In this document: positions 50,942-59,795 of the stretch, piece by piece
How positions within the stretch are numbered: position 1 is the first letter of the stretch
How the letters are laid out: every line of letters begins with the position of its first letter
DNA from: Fusibacter sp. 3D3
GTDB taxonomy: Bacteria > Bacillota > Clostridia > Peptostreptococcales > Acidaminobacteraceae
Assembly (NCBI RefSeq): GCF_001748365.1
Contig: NZ_BDHH01000024.1
Location: 1 to 60,026, forward strand
DNA: 60,026 nucleotides
Direction: 5' to 3'
Made by a program: the position numbers and the translations under genes
Notes under the pieces: model-generated
The model's database searches: none
What the model was told of the DNA's origin: nothing
The model's input: only the letters and a program-made list of their open reading frames with translations

Positions 50942-52975
50942 CTATTTTGCTGTACTTCTATAACGTGCCATCATTCTAGCAAGTCCACCGCCATTTTCAG
51001 AGTTAGTGAAACCCATAGCCATTAAAATTTGTAATGCATAGGCACTTCTTGCACCTGATGCACAGTAAAGAATAATCTTTCTATCTTTGTCTTGAAGCTC
51101 GCTTGCTCTATATTCGAGTTCGTCTAGTGGAATGTTGATCGCACCTGGATAAGCACCATATGCATACTCATCTTCAGAGCGTACATCGATAATCAATGGT
51201 CCAGTCTGAACTTCTGCCTTTACTGCTTTTACTTCTTCTTTAACATCTTTAGCTTTCTCTTCCGTGTTGGTTTCTCCAAGTTTTTTCGCCTCTGGCGCGG
51301 GTAAATTAAGAACAAAGTTTAATGGCTTAATGGCTCTAGCATAGTTTGAGAGACTTATAAAGCCACCGCTCACATTGAGTACATTTGTAAAGCCAGCACC
51401 TACTAAAGTACGTAATGCTTGATGCCCTTTTTTACCTGTTTCATCATAAACAAAGGTCAACTGATCCTTTTGTAATTTATCAAGCGTTGAAGCAAGCATT
51501 TCTAGTGGTATATTAACAGCACCTTCAACATGTGCTTTTTCAAATGAAAACACGTCTCGAACGTCGATCCAAAGTGCGCTTTTCTCCTCTAAATAGTCAT
51601 CTAGTTCATGGATCGTAAGTGTAGGCGAAAAACCTGAAATTCTATTTTCAGCAACATATGCTGCCATATTAATCGCATCATTTGCATTGCCAAGTGGTGG
51701 CGAATAAGCAAAATCCATATCTGCTAAATCAGAAACTGTGAGCTTAGCAGATACGGCAGTTGCTAAAACATCAAGTCTTCTATCAGCACCAGCATAACCT
51801 GCCGTTTGACCCCCAAGTATAATGCCCGTCTCTTTATCATAAACCACAAGAACGGTTACAAGCTCTGCACCTGGATAATAAGAAGTATGATTTTCTTTAT
51901 GAATAACAATCGCATCTGCATTAATGCCTTCAGCTCTTGCAGCCTTTAACGAAATCCCCGTAATACCTGCTACTGCTTCAAAAACTCTGACGATTGATGT
52001 CCCAATAGACCCTTTATATTCATGTCTTTGACCAAGTGCATTTTCTGCAGCGATTCGACCTTGTCGATTCGCTGGACCAGCAAGTGGAATACGCACTTTT
52101 TTGCCGAGTACGCGGTGCTCTAATTCGATCATATCCCCAGCAGCATAGATGTTATCATCACTGGTTTTTAATGTGGAATCCACTAATATGCCACCTGCAG
52201 GTCCCATTTCAAGACCCGTTTCTTGCGCAAGCTTCAAAGTAGGGCGTACACCAATTGATAATAAGACCATGTCTGCAGTAACCTTTGTGCCATCGTTAAG
52301 AAGCACACTGCTTGCATGAATCTCAGAGAGTGCTTTATTGGTGTATAAATCCACATCATATGCAATCAATTCTTCTTGAATAAAACCTGATATTTCAGCT
52401 TCCATAATCCCCATGACATGCGGCATCATTTCCACTACAGAGACTTTCAGGCCTCTTTTAGCAAGAGCTTCTGTCATCTCAAGCCCTATAAAGCCCCCGC
52501 CTACAACAACTGCTGTTTTAGGCTGCTTATTTGTTATAAAGGCATCAATTTTATCCATATCGTCTAGAGTCCAAAGTTGAAAAACGTGCTCTTGATCTGC
52601 ACCTAGAAGTGGTGGTGCTATCGGCTTACCACCTTGAGCTAAAATAAGCTTTGTATACTCAAATTGATTCTTTTTACCCGTCCTGGAATCTGAAGTATGC
52701 ACAACTTTACTTGCTCTATCAATTGACGTTGCAGTTGTATGGATATGAACTGTCGTTTGATACTGATCATTAAAGCTCTCTGGACTCTGTAAAATTAATT
52801 TTGAACGACTTTTGATATCCCCGCCAATATAGTATGGCAATCCACAGTTTGCAAATGATATATCTGCACCCGCTTCTAGGATTGTAATTTCTGCATCTGC
52901 TGAAAGTCTTCTCACTTTTGCTGCAGCGGTCGCACCAGCTGCTACACCACCAATAATAACTATTTTTTCCATATA
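50942..52975 (-). CDS. CoA-disulfide reductase with two rhodanese domains
   Basis: The start at 52975 follows a GAGGAG site. The 677-residue protein is a FAD- and NAD(P)H-dependent disulfide reductase (G-G-V-A-A-G-A-T-A-A near the N-terminus; redox C43 in N-C-G-L-P-Y; G-G-G-F-I-G-L-E at the second nucleotide site), followed by two rhodanese domains. The first lacks the active cysteine (V-Y-D-E-T-G), the second has it (Y-C-A-S-G-A-R-S). Such CoADR-rhodanese enzymes reduce CoA persulfides and polysulfides and act in sulfur detoxification or sulfur respiration. The upstream operator suggests persulfide-dependent repression. Confidence 0.92.
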   Translation of the reverse strand, partial: YMEKIVIIGGVAAGATAAAKVRRLSADAEITILEAGADISFANCGLPYYIGGDIKSRSKLILQSPESFNDQYQTTVHIHTTATSIDRASKVVHTSDSRTGKKNQFEYTKLILAQGGKPIAPPLLGADQEHVFQLWTLDDMDKIDAFITNKQPKTAVVVGGGFIGLEMTEALAKRGLKVSVVEMMPHVMGIMEAEISGFIQEELIAYDVDLYTNKALSEIHASSVLLNDGTKVTADMVLLSIGVRPTLKLAQETGLEMGPAGGILVDSTLKTSDDNIYAAGDMIELEHRVLGKKVRIPLAGPANRQGRIAAENALGQRHEYKGSIGTSIVRVFEAVAGITGISLKAARAEGINADAIVIHKENHTSYYPGAELVTVLVVYDKETGIILGGQTAGYAGADRRLDVLATAVSAKLTVSDLADMDFAYSPPLGNANDAINMAAYVAENRISGFSPTLTIHELDDYLEEKSALWIDVRDVFSFEKAHVEGAVNIPLEMLASTLDKLQKDQLTFVYDETGKKGHQALRTLVGAGFTNVLNVSGGFISLSNYARAIKPLNFVLNLPAPEAKKLGETNTEEKAKDVKEEVKAVKAEVQTGPLIIDVRSEDEYAYGAYPGAINIPLDELEYRASELQDKDRKIILYCASGARSAYALQILMAMGFTNSENGGGLARMMARYRSTAK

Positions 52976-53056
52976 AAACTCCTCATTTAATGTATTTTTA
53001 GAGAAAATCAAAGACTATTAACTTCGAATTTACTTTTTAACTTTTTTCTCTTCTTG

Positions 53057-53080
53057 CACCCCCATACCCATGGGGTGTAT
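53057..53080. promoter_or_regulatory. CsoR/CstR-like operator
   Basis: An inverted repeat, ATACCC-ATG-GGGTGTAT with an overlapping CACCCC/GGGGTG pair, lies at the expected transcription start of the CoA-disulfide reductase gene. Sites of the ATACCC-x-GGGTAT type are bound by CsoR-family repressors, including persulfide-sensing CstR. No CstR gene is in the window. Confidence 0.55.
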
Positions 53081-53084
53081 CTAC

Positions 53085-53113
53085 ATTTTAATGGTTATTC
53101 TATCTGTTGTCAA
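53085..53113 (-). promoter_or_regulatory. Promoter of the CoA-disulfide reductase gene
   Basis: TTGACA (53108-53113), 17 bases, TAAAAT (53085-53090). Transcription should begin near 53078, inside the operator at 53057-53080. Confidence 0.75.
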
Positions 53114-53248
53114 TCCTAATCAAAAAAGTTTACAATTGATTATGATTGGTTAGGGTGTCAAAGTTGTGTATGCCGAACAAGAACGCTAACCTTATGATAT
53201 ACCCGTTAATACTAATCCTGGCGAGGATATTTCAAGCCTATCGGGATG

Positions 53249-53614
53249 CTATAAAAATTGATGTACTGCAATGAAAGCTATGATTGCACATAACCCCATC
53301 ATACCGACTATAAAACCAAAACTTTTTAACCGATTTTCATTAAAGATCACCTTGTATTTAATTTGATATGCTGTGGAGATAAAGCTCCCTATAATCACAA
53401 TGCCCATAAGATCCCAATTGTCATGAATAAAGCCTATGTTGTGAGGCAGACCTCTCACCATGACGGCTATCAGAATTGCAAACAACGCAAATCGGCCCAT
53501 ATAAGCATCCCCCTGATTGACGATTTGTTTAGTGCGCTCATCCACACGTCCATACAAGAGTGCTTTATCATGCTTAGAACGTTTATTTAAATTTGTCGAT
53601 TCCGATTTATGCAT
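53249..53614 (-). CDS. Small membrane protein paired with an HTH regulator
   Basis: The start at 53614 is chosen for the AGGAGGAATAGACTA sequence before it; the open frame above it belongs to the HTH gene region. The 121-residue product has a polar N-terminus, then three or four membrane helices (A-L-F-A-I-L-I-A-V-M-V near residue 45 onward). It resembles the DUF-type membrane proteins that follow YozG-like repressors in Firmicutes. The two form an operon, with the regulator first. Function unknown. Confidence 0.65.
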   Translation of the reverse strand: MHKSESTNLNKRSKHDKALLYGRVDERTKQIVNQGDAYMGRFALFAILIAVMVRGLPHNIGFIHDNWDLMGIVIIGSFISTAYQIKYKVIFNENRLKSFGFIVGMMGLCAIIAFIAVHQFL

Positions 53615-53618
53615 TAGT

Positions 53619-53834
53619 CTATTCCTCCTCGAGGTAGAAAACCTCTTCAAACGTTTTTTCAAGTCTCCGACATAATATTAACGCCAGCTTTGCTGTAGGA
53701 CTATATTGTCCCGTTTCAATCGAACTGATCGTCTGACGGGATACACCCGCTAGGTTTGCCAGCTGTTCCTGTGATAAGTTCCTCTCCACTCGAGCCAGCT
53801 TAAGTCTATTTTTAAAAATTACCCTGTCATCCAA
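53619..53834 (-). CDS. YozG-like XRE regulator, 71 residues
   Basis: The product is a minimal Cro/C1 helix-turn-helix: N-L-S-Q-E-Q-L-A-N-L-A-G-V-S-R-Q-T-I-S-S-I-E at about residues 18-40, then S-P-T-A-K-L-A-L-I-L and an acidic end (F-E-E-V-F-Y-L-E-E-E). Such proteins usually control themselves and a following membrane protein gene, and the 21-bp iterons upstream fit a binding array. Confidence 0.88.
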   Translation of the reverse strand: MDDRVIFKNRLKLARVERNLSQEQLANLAGVSRQTISSIETGQYSPTAKLALILCRRLEKTFEEVFYLEEE

Positions 53835-53859
53835 TAAACCACCTCCATGTCATTAGGAT

Positions 53860-53951
53860 ACATCTTTAATGAAAAGATGTCAGGTCAACTTGTCATATCG
53901 ATAAGTTGACTTGACATCTCGATAAGTTTACTTGACATCTCGATGAATTAA
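53860..53951. repeat. Inverted repeat and three 21-bp iterons before the HTH gene
   Basis: ACATCTTT-N5-AAAGATGT (53860-53880) is followed by three direct repeats of 21 bases (53889-53909, 53910-53930, 53931-53951) with the core CTTGACATCTCGATAAGTT. TCAACTT and AAGTTGA around the first unit form an inverted repeat. A 21-base period equals two helical turns, so bound proteins would lie on one face of the DNA. Confidence 0.75.
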
Positions 53952-54024
53952 CTTGACTGAAAGTCAGATTGACACGCTTACCTACGAGCCTATTGGTAAT
54001 TCGTATTCTAAGTTTAATTTTACT

Positions 54025-54061
54025 GAAAAAAAGGGAAGTCGACTTTGCACAATCGACTTCC
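54025..54061 (-). terminator. Strong intrinsic terminator
   Basis: GGAAGTCGA and TCGACTTCC form a perfect 9-bp stem followed by C and seven T on the minus strand, directly after the stop of the MocR remnant. Confidence 0.85.
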
Positions 54062-54304
54062 TTAGACAAGATTTATAGCAAATTCAAGTTCGGCTAAAGC
54101 GGCAACAACAGTACTTCTATTGACTCCAAATATTTCTGCCATTAGCCTTTGTGGTGGTAGAGCACTTCCAATTGTCCAATCTCCTCTTGATATTTTGGTA
54201 CTGATATAGTCAACAATTTGCCTATACATAGGTTCCTTGCACTGTTTATCTGGTACCCAGTCTAGCTCTACCGTTTTGCTCACTTTTGATACACTCACGC
54301 TCAT
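54062..54304 (-). pseudogene. MocR/PdxR-type regulator, N-terminal remnant
   Basis: The 80-residue frame holds only the GntR-type winged helix of a MocR regulator: P-M-Y-R-Q-I-V-D-Y-I-S, G-S-A-L-P-P-Q-R-L-M-A-E and V-N-R-S-T-V-V-A-A-L. The normal proteins continue for about 380 residues with a PLP-binding aminotransferase-like domain, absent here; the frame ends A-I-N-L-V-stop followed at once by a terminator. It may be a deletion remnant, or less likely a stand-alone DNA-binding protein. Its ATG overlaps the end of a tyrosine recombinase remnant. Confidence 0.7.
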
Positions 54305-54453
54305 TATACATTTAGATGATTATAGCATGATTTTTTTAATTCATTCTTGATATAAGGGAATCTTTCCGTTGTGAGCTTTAGGTAGTAGGCTGTTTCTTCA
54401 AAGCCTTTGTGCCCCACGGCAATCGCACTAAAATTGAACCGTCTTAATCCAAA
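54304..54453 (-). pseudogene. Tyrosine recombinase, C-terminal remnant
   Basis: A 49-codon frame ending in TAA at 54304-54306 reads V-G-H-K-G-F-E-E-T-A-Y-Y-L-K-L-T, the histidine and the catalytic tyrosine region of phage-type integrases, then E-R-F-P-Y-I-K. The codons before V-G-H do not resemble the family, and the rest of the gene is missing. This is a scar of a lost integrase gene between the MocR remnant and the DUF445 gene. Confidence 0.65.
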
Positions 54454-54463
54454 TCAGAATTAC

Positions 54464-57400
54464 TCACTTCTTCTTACGCTTGCCACTCAAAGCTTCATAC
54501 GCAACAAAAGGGATACCTACTATGATACCCAGGAGTGAATTAATCCCAAAAAAACCACCATATACGCCATATAATTTGAGCTTCTTGAAATACCTGCCTG
54601 CAAAATCATAAAACAATTTATGAATTTCCTTACCACTCATGTTGTTAATTGCCTTTTCTGTTATCCGATCAAAATTAATGTCCGAGAGAATTTTGTCCAT
54701 GTTGGGCTTAATTGATACAAACGCTGCATCCGTTAAATAGGACAAACTCGCATTTATAAACGCATCAGGAACGGTATCCAGAAACTTTTCAAGTAACACA
54801 GAATAGTACATACCTATGAATTCTTCCAAACTGTCATCAAAATCCTCTTTTGCTAAAATGTTCTCAAGGCCATCAGAGAGCACGGCGTCGAGCCGATCAT
54901 TCCCGATCAACTCTGCTACGGATTGATTGTAGGCAAACGCACTTAAAGCCTTGTAAGTGTTATCGCGCACTATATGATGCATCTTATCATAAAACCCAGT
55001 CGCACCTACTAAATGGTGTAAATCGTTCTTATGCGCCTCGGTTTTATTAAAAATCAGTACTTTCGAATCGCTACAATGCACTTTAACATCGAAAAGATAA
55101 TGATGAATGAGTTCACCCACTTGCTTCTTTAACTTCTTTTGTTCCTTATCAAACACATCAGTCATCACTTTTTTAGCATATAGAAATTTCTGCTCAAATC
55201 GCGCTTTCATCTTCTGTTTTGAGTCAAGGTCAAAAATTTCAGCCACTGTAAATAAGTGCACCTTTCCAAGCTCATCTGCAATCGTACCCAAAATGTTTAC
55301 CAAACTTTTCTTAACCGTAGAATGCTCATCTTCCTTATCGATAAATGTCGTTATGATGCTATCAAAGCCCGTTTTTTCTATGAAATTGTCAATTTTACTG
55401 ATTTTCACAGAGTAAACCGATTTTTCAACAAGATTAAACACCAAACTTTCTAGGTCATTTCTTGTTTTATCAATAAACTCAGGGACTGGTCCTTTAACCA
55501 AGTCATTAACAGTATTTTCAACCAGATGATTCAGGTTCAAAACATTGTAGCCCCATTTTTTGAAGATACTTAAATCATCCAAAATCTTTTGATTCACAAA
55601 AATTGAAAATTCTTTTTTATGGTTGTCTATAAACTTAACGAGTGACTCATTTGAAGAGGTGAAAAATTCCGAAATCAACCGATCCCCGTACTTTTTAATC
55701 GCGCCATGCCATGCCTGATCAATCGTTTGATCCTTGTTAAACTCAGTTTGAAAGAACGACGTCACAGCAGAATATATTTTTTCTAAATTTTCTTTAGATA
55801 ATAAATAATCAATAATTGGTGACACAACCTGATCCGAAATCGTAGGGCCAATCAAATCACTTAATCTTTTGTCGCGATTTTTGTTGTAAAATGCAACCAC
55901 CAACTCATCTACTTTGATGTCCTTTTTTAATCGATCCATCATTTGAGCAGCACCAATTTCTCCAAAAGTTGAAATATCCCAATCCGCCATCTGCTTTACA
56001 ATAAAATCATTGAGCCTATGAGTGGTTGTGAGTTCAAATAGCAAGTCATTGATTGCATCATTAATCTTATCCGTGTTGTCAACGACCGCTTTAACAACCA
56101 GATCACTCATGGAAACAATAAGGTCATCCCCAAATTTGTAATTATCAATCACAGCCATAATTTTAGTGGCAATTTCTGCTTTCTTCTGATTTAGGCTAAG
56201 CAACAATTTTTCTTTCATCCAATGGATATGTTCTGTTTTGTTTTTCTCTAAAAAATCCAATACATACTTGATGCCATCTTCTCTTGAACGTTCAATCAAT
56301 ATCGCTTTATAACTTGAATAAAAAACTTCGAGCTTCTCTTCAATCCCATCAACATCAAGCAAATCATTCTTAACAAAATGTGCCATGTTCACGGCAAAGT
56401 CCTGCTTATTCTTGATGATAAAACCCACTGAGAACCTCTTGAAATACGGAATATTGCCCAAAATTTTATTGCGAGTGTAGGGTTTAAATAGCATTTCAAT
56501 CGCAAGCACATTTGTGAACCAACCCACAAACGCAAAAATAATGACATTCATTATGATCATCCTTGGATCAAAACTGCCAACACTTTGAAAGAGTCCTGGA
56601 ATAATACCGACTAACCCACCAAAAAGGGCACCTAAACGTGTAATTGGCTTGAGCTCTTTTCCCATAAAGCCATGAACCAGATCACAAATTTCATCTGCAC
56701 TATATTTGTTCAGATTGTCTTTAACGAGATTTTTTACATTCCCTTGCATGATTTTTTCTAAATGGTCCCCAATCAACACATGTAAATAACGGCTCATTTT
56801 ACCTGTTAAATGGTCCACTTTATGTGTCAAGCTTTTAGCATTTTTCACCTCATAGGTACTAAGTGTGTCTAAGGTGTTCCCTATGTGATCCTTAGCCAGA
56901 TTATTAAAAGTGTTTCCAATGGTTAGAATCACATCTTTAGGGATCAGTGCGTCTAGTGGTTTGTCATCAAATGTCTTTTTAAGTTGACCCGCTGCCCAGT
57001 TTGATCGATTTGCGTCACAATTTCTAAGTTGATTTAATGCCTCTGACTTTAGATAGGCTGTTATTGAAGCTTCGTGAGATGTACAAAACGCTTTTAGAGA
57101 CGCATTCTCAAGATGCTGAGTTAAAGTGTTAATCAAACTTGTCGTCAATCGGTTTAAATTCGATGCTTTAACCAACAAATCCATTATAAATGAACGTGCA
57201 GAATTTTCAATCCACCGTCTGATCTTCTGATCAACCTCTTGGCTCATGTAAACTTTGATCGTTTTATTGGTGAATTTATCCGATCCATCTGTCGGTAATT
57301 TTTTTAATATTTTACTTATATATTTGAGAATATAACGGGCAATTTTATCAGAATCAATCGATTTATTGTCAACGAGAATCTTGGCGATTTCACTGATTTT

Positions 57401-58624
57401 TCTATGCTTCACAAACGCAATGATCTTATCGCTTAAGCGTTTAATTTCTGCTTCATCTTGCGCCTCTAAAATTTCAATAATCACCTTTGTGGGTGCAGAT
57501 TTATTTTTTAGATAATCGAGTAAAGATTTCTTGATCAATTTAACCAAATAGGATCTGAAACCCGTTGAACTCTCTATGGATTGATCTAAAGTATCAATAA
57601 TAATACCATCGAGTTCAGCTGAATACTTTTTAATAAAAAGTGCCGCTTCACTAAACAATATAGGCAATAATTTGCTCATAAATTTCTCAAGCCGATCATC
57701 AAAGGTCAAGGAGACCACATCAAATATTGTTTTATCCATTTTAGAAAGGTACATTATAAACGCATCTATCAAATCACTAAGTAAGCGTTCAACATCATTT
57801 GAGTTCAATAAATTGTCGATTTTAACATCAATATATTGCTTGGCATGATGCTCTTTGGGATTAAAAAGCAAATTTTTCAAGTTGATGTCTAAAGCGCGTT
57901 CATATTCTGTTAAAATAAGTGTTTCAATATTCAACGCATCGAAAATCACGTTTATATTTGAAATTAAATAGTCACGATGTTGCTGAGTATAATTGTTATT
58001 TTGGATGTTGAGAAATTCATTCAGTTTACTCTTAATCGTGTCTATTACCCTTTCATTAAGCAATGTTGAGCCCTTCACCTCTTGCATGTGATTAATGATG
58101 CTATGCATGATTGTTTCAAAGATGTCCGTATGCTCGATCGTTTGCGAAGCTCTCTTGCTAACTGCTTCGATTAGGTTTGAAAGATTCTCAGTGCTTATGG
58201 TATCCTTAAAATTCGTAAGCCCCAACAACGCACCCAGAATATCTTGTATCCCTTGATCAATATCCGGTTCAAAATTCTGCTTTACATTTTTAACAAACGC
58301 ATCAAAGGCGGGCATTTCACCCAATTTTACATCGCCAAGTGTTTTATCTAGTGACTTTTCTAAGATATCATCTAGGACAATTTTAATAGTCTCTCTAAAC
58401 GTATCTTTAGAAAATTCTTTATGCACCGTTTCATGAGTAATAATACTATCTTCAACCAGCTGACTAATATTCACGATAAATTCATCTTTGGTCTTCTTGA
58501 TTACCCCACCAAACTTAAACCGTGTATATTCTTTAAAAAGCATATTGATGGCAAATGTATTTGTTATAAATCCCACAAATCCACCCGCGATAATCTGAAT
58601 GGCTAAATTGGGCAAACTAAACAT
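54464..58624 (-). CDS. Double-length DUF445/UPF0754 membrane protein
   Basis: The 1386-residue protein contains two DUF445 units. Each begins with a membrane helix and a signature: G-F-V-G-F-I-T-N-T-F-A-I-N-M-L-F-K at about 14-30 and F-V-G-W-F-T-N-V-L-A-I-E-M-L-F-K-P in the middle (about 700), both followed by N-K/K-x-D-F-A/I-V-N. Long helical regions with many lysines lie between. The C-terminus has a glycine-rich membrane segment (G-G-F-F-G-I-N-S-L-L-G) and a basic end. Usual members, such as Bacillus YheB, are about 370-380 residues, so this is a duplication and expansion. Role unknown, possibly envelope related. AAGGGAG precedes the ATG. Confidence 0.85.
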   Translation of the reverse strand: MFSLPNLAIQIIAGGFVGFITNTFAINMLFKEYTRFKFGGVIKKTKDEFIVNISQLVEDSIITHETVHKEFSKDTFRETIKIVLDDILEKSLDKTLGDVKLGEMPAFDAFVKNVKQNFEPDIDQGIQDILGALLGLTNFKDTISTENLSNLIEAVSKRASQTIEHTDIFETIMHSIINHMQEVKGSTLLNERVIDTIKSKLNEFLNIQNNNYTQQHRDYLISNINVIFDALNIETLILTEYERALDINLKNLLFNPKEHHAKQYIDVKIDNLLNSNDVERLLSDLIDAFIMYLSKMDKTIFDVVSLTFDDRLEKFMSKLLPILFSEAALFIKKYSAELDGIIIDTLDQSIESSTGFRSYLVKLIKKSLLDYLKNKSAPTKVIIEILEAQDEAEIKRLSDKIIAFVKHRKISEIAKILVDNKSIDSDKIARYILKYISKILKKLPTDGSDKFTNKTIKVYMSQEVDQKIRRWIENSARSFIMDLLVKASNLNRLTTSLINTLTQHLENASLKAFCTSHEASITAYLKSEALNQLRNCDANRSNWAAGQLKKTFDDKPLDALIPKDVILTIGNTFNNLAKDHIGNTLDTLSTYEVKNAKSLTHKVDHLTGKMSRYLHVLIGDHLEKIMQGNVKNLVKDNLNKYSADEICDLVHGFMGKELKPITRLGALFGGLVGIIPGLFQSVGSFDPRMIIMNVIIFAFVGWFTNVLAIEMLFKPYTRNKILGNIPYFKRFSVGFIIKNKQDFAVNMAHFVKNDLLDVDGIEEKLEVFYSSYKAILIERSREDGIKYVLDFLEKNKTEHIHWMKEKLLLSLNQKKAEIATKIMAVIDNYKFGDDLIVSMSDLVVKAVVDNTDKINDAINDLLFELTTTHRLNDFIVKQMADWDISTFGEIGAAQMMDRLKKDIKVDELVVAFYNKNRDKRLSDLIGPTISDQVVSPIIDYLLSKENLEKIYSAVTSFFQTEFNKDQTIDQAWHGAIKKYGDRLISEFFTSSNESLVKFIDNHKKEFSIFVNQKILDDLSIFKKWGYNVLNLNHLVENTVNDLVKGPVPEFIDKTRNDLESLVFNLVEKSVYSVKISKIDNFIEKTGFDSIITTFIDKEDEHSTVKKSLVNILGTIADELGKVHLFTVAEIFDLDSKQKMKARFEQKFLYAKKVMTDVFDKEQKKLKKQVGELIHHYLFDVKVHCSDSKVLIFNKTEAHKNDLHHLVGATGFYDKMHHIVRDNTYKALSAFAYNQSVAELIGNDRLDAVLSDGLENILAKEDFDDSLEEFIGMYYSVLLEKFLDTVPDAFINASLSYLTDAAFVSIKPNMDKILSDINFDRITEKAINNMSGKEIHKLFYDFAGRYFKKLKLYGVYGGFFGINSLLGIIVGIPFVAYEALSGKRKKK

Positions 58625-58714
58625 AGATTTCTCCCTTTATGATACGAAGCAGTTTTGAATTTTTCGCCAGACTCATGCTTAGAGTTTATCACTTTATCCT
58701 TTGGTTAAACACTA

Positions 58715-59575
58715 CTAAATGTTGTTATCTAACATCACAATTTCAAGAAAAACATCGACAACTTTAGGGTCGAAATGCGTACCTGAACAGTTCTGCAACT
58801 CCTTTACCGCCTCTTCCATGGTTGACTTTTTCTCATACTTGCTTGTTCTAGTCATCGTATCATAAGATTCTGCTAAAGCAATTATTCTAGATTCAAGCGG
58901 TATCGCCTCACCACTCAATCCGTTTGGATACCCACTTCCGTCCCATTTTTCATGATGGTTAATGACAAATTGTGCAATTTCTGAAAATTCATTTGTTGAA
59001 CTCAGAAGTCGCCAACCAATTTCGGGATGTCTTTCAATATCGATTCTTTCTGTACTGGTTAAACTGCTTGTTTTATTTAGAATTTCTTCCTCAATGCCTA
59101 TTTTTCCAATGTCATGCATAAATCCAACAACTCGCATTTGATTGATCGTATTCTGATCTAACTCCATTTTCATCGCAATTGCTTGGCAAATACGACTTAC
59201 TCTATTTGAATGTTGCTGCTCATTCTTGCTTTTATCAAACAAAGTGTTCATAATCAGTTCAATTGTTTTGCTCCTTATGCTGGTGCGTTCAAAAAGTTTC
59301 TGCTTATACATGTAGTTTTCCGCATTGACGACAATTTCTGATATTGATATATTTGATGCTTCTTTTGTGTCATATCCATAAGATATAGATAATTCTATAT
59401 TCGCGACAACTTCTTTCGTTGTCAGATTTTTGATGTGATTTGCTATCTTTACCGTTTCATTTGATGAAGTCTTTGGCAATATGAGTACAAATTCATCCCC
59501 ACCGATTCTAGCAATGATGTCCTCCTCTCTAACCGCCTTTTTAATCATTTCCGCAGCCTTATTGTTATCCCGCAC
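58715..59575 (-). CDS. HD-GYP phosphodiesterase with truncated GGDEF domain
   Basis: The 286-residue frame starts (GTG) in the middle of a GGDEF domain: A-R-I-G-G-D-E-F is present at about 22-29, but the N-terminal part with the nucleotide-binding D-x-D/N-x-F-K-x-x-N-D is gone. An HD-GYP domain follows with H-S-N-R-V, H-D-I-G-K (about 154-158), H-P-E-I-G and H-H-E-K-W-D-G-S-G-Y-P (about 207-217), all metal ligands intact, so c-di-GMP hydrolysis is still possible. The break lies next to a DUF6431-type mobile gene, suggesting loss of the 5' part by insertion or deletion. Confidence 0.8.
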   Translation of the reverse strand: MRDNNKAAEMIKKAVREEDIIARIGGDEFVLILPKTSSNETVKIANHIKNLTTKEVVANIELSISYGYDTKEASNISISEIVVNAENYMYKQKLFERTSIRSKTIELIMNTLFDKSKNEQQHSNRVSRICQAIAMKMELDQNTINQMRVVGFMHDIGKIGIEEEILNKTSSLTSTERIDIERHPEIGWRLLSSTNEFSEIAQFVINHHEKWDGSGYPNGLSGEAIPLESRIIALAESYDTMTRTSKYEKKSTMEEAVKELQNCSGTHFDPKVVDVFLEIVMLDNNI

Positions 59576-59795
59576 ATTATTTACTTTTGAATAACCCTAT
59601 CTCAGTCAAAATAAAAGAAGTTAGTGGACATTTTAATCTGTTGCATGATGCATCAAATTATTTTATTCGCTAACTTCTTATGTTATCATGAATACATTAA
59701 GTTTCATTCATACAACAGAAGTCTCCCCGACCAAAGTTTGACTTCTGCTGAAACTCATTACAGAGAGGAGATAGACCTCGTCTATAACAATTCAT
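59576..59795. other. Gap with an inverted repeat between the truncated HD-GYP gene and the DUF6431 gene
   Basis: In this 220-base gap AAGAAGTTAG (59615-59624) and CTAACTTCTT (59670-59679) form a perfect 10-bp inverted repeat with an inner TGCATGATGCA palindrome. No gene is apparent. It may be the end of the mobile element or a leader hairpin of the DUF6431 gene. Confidence 0.45.
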
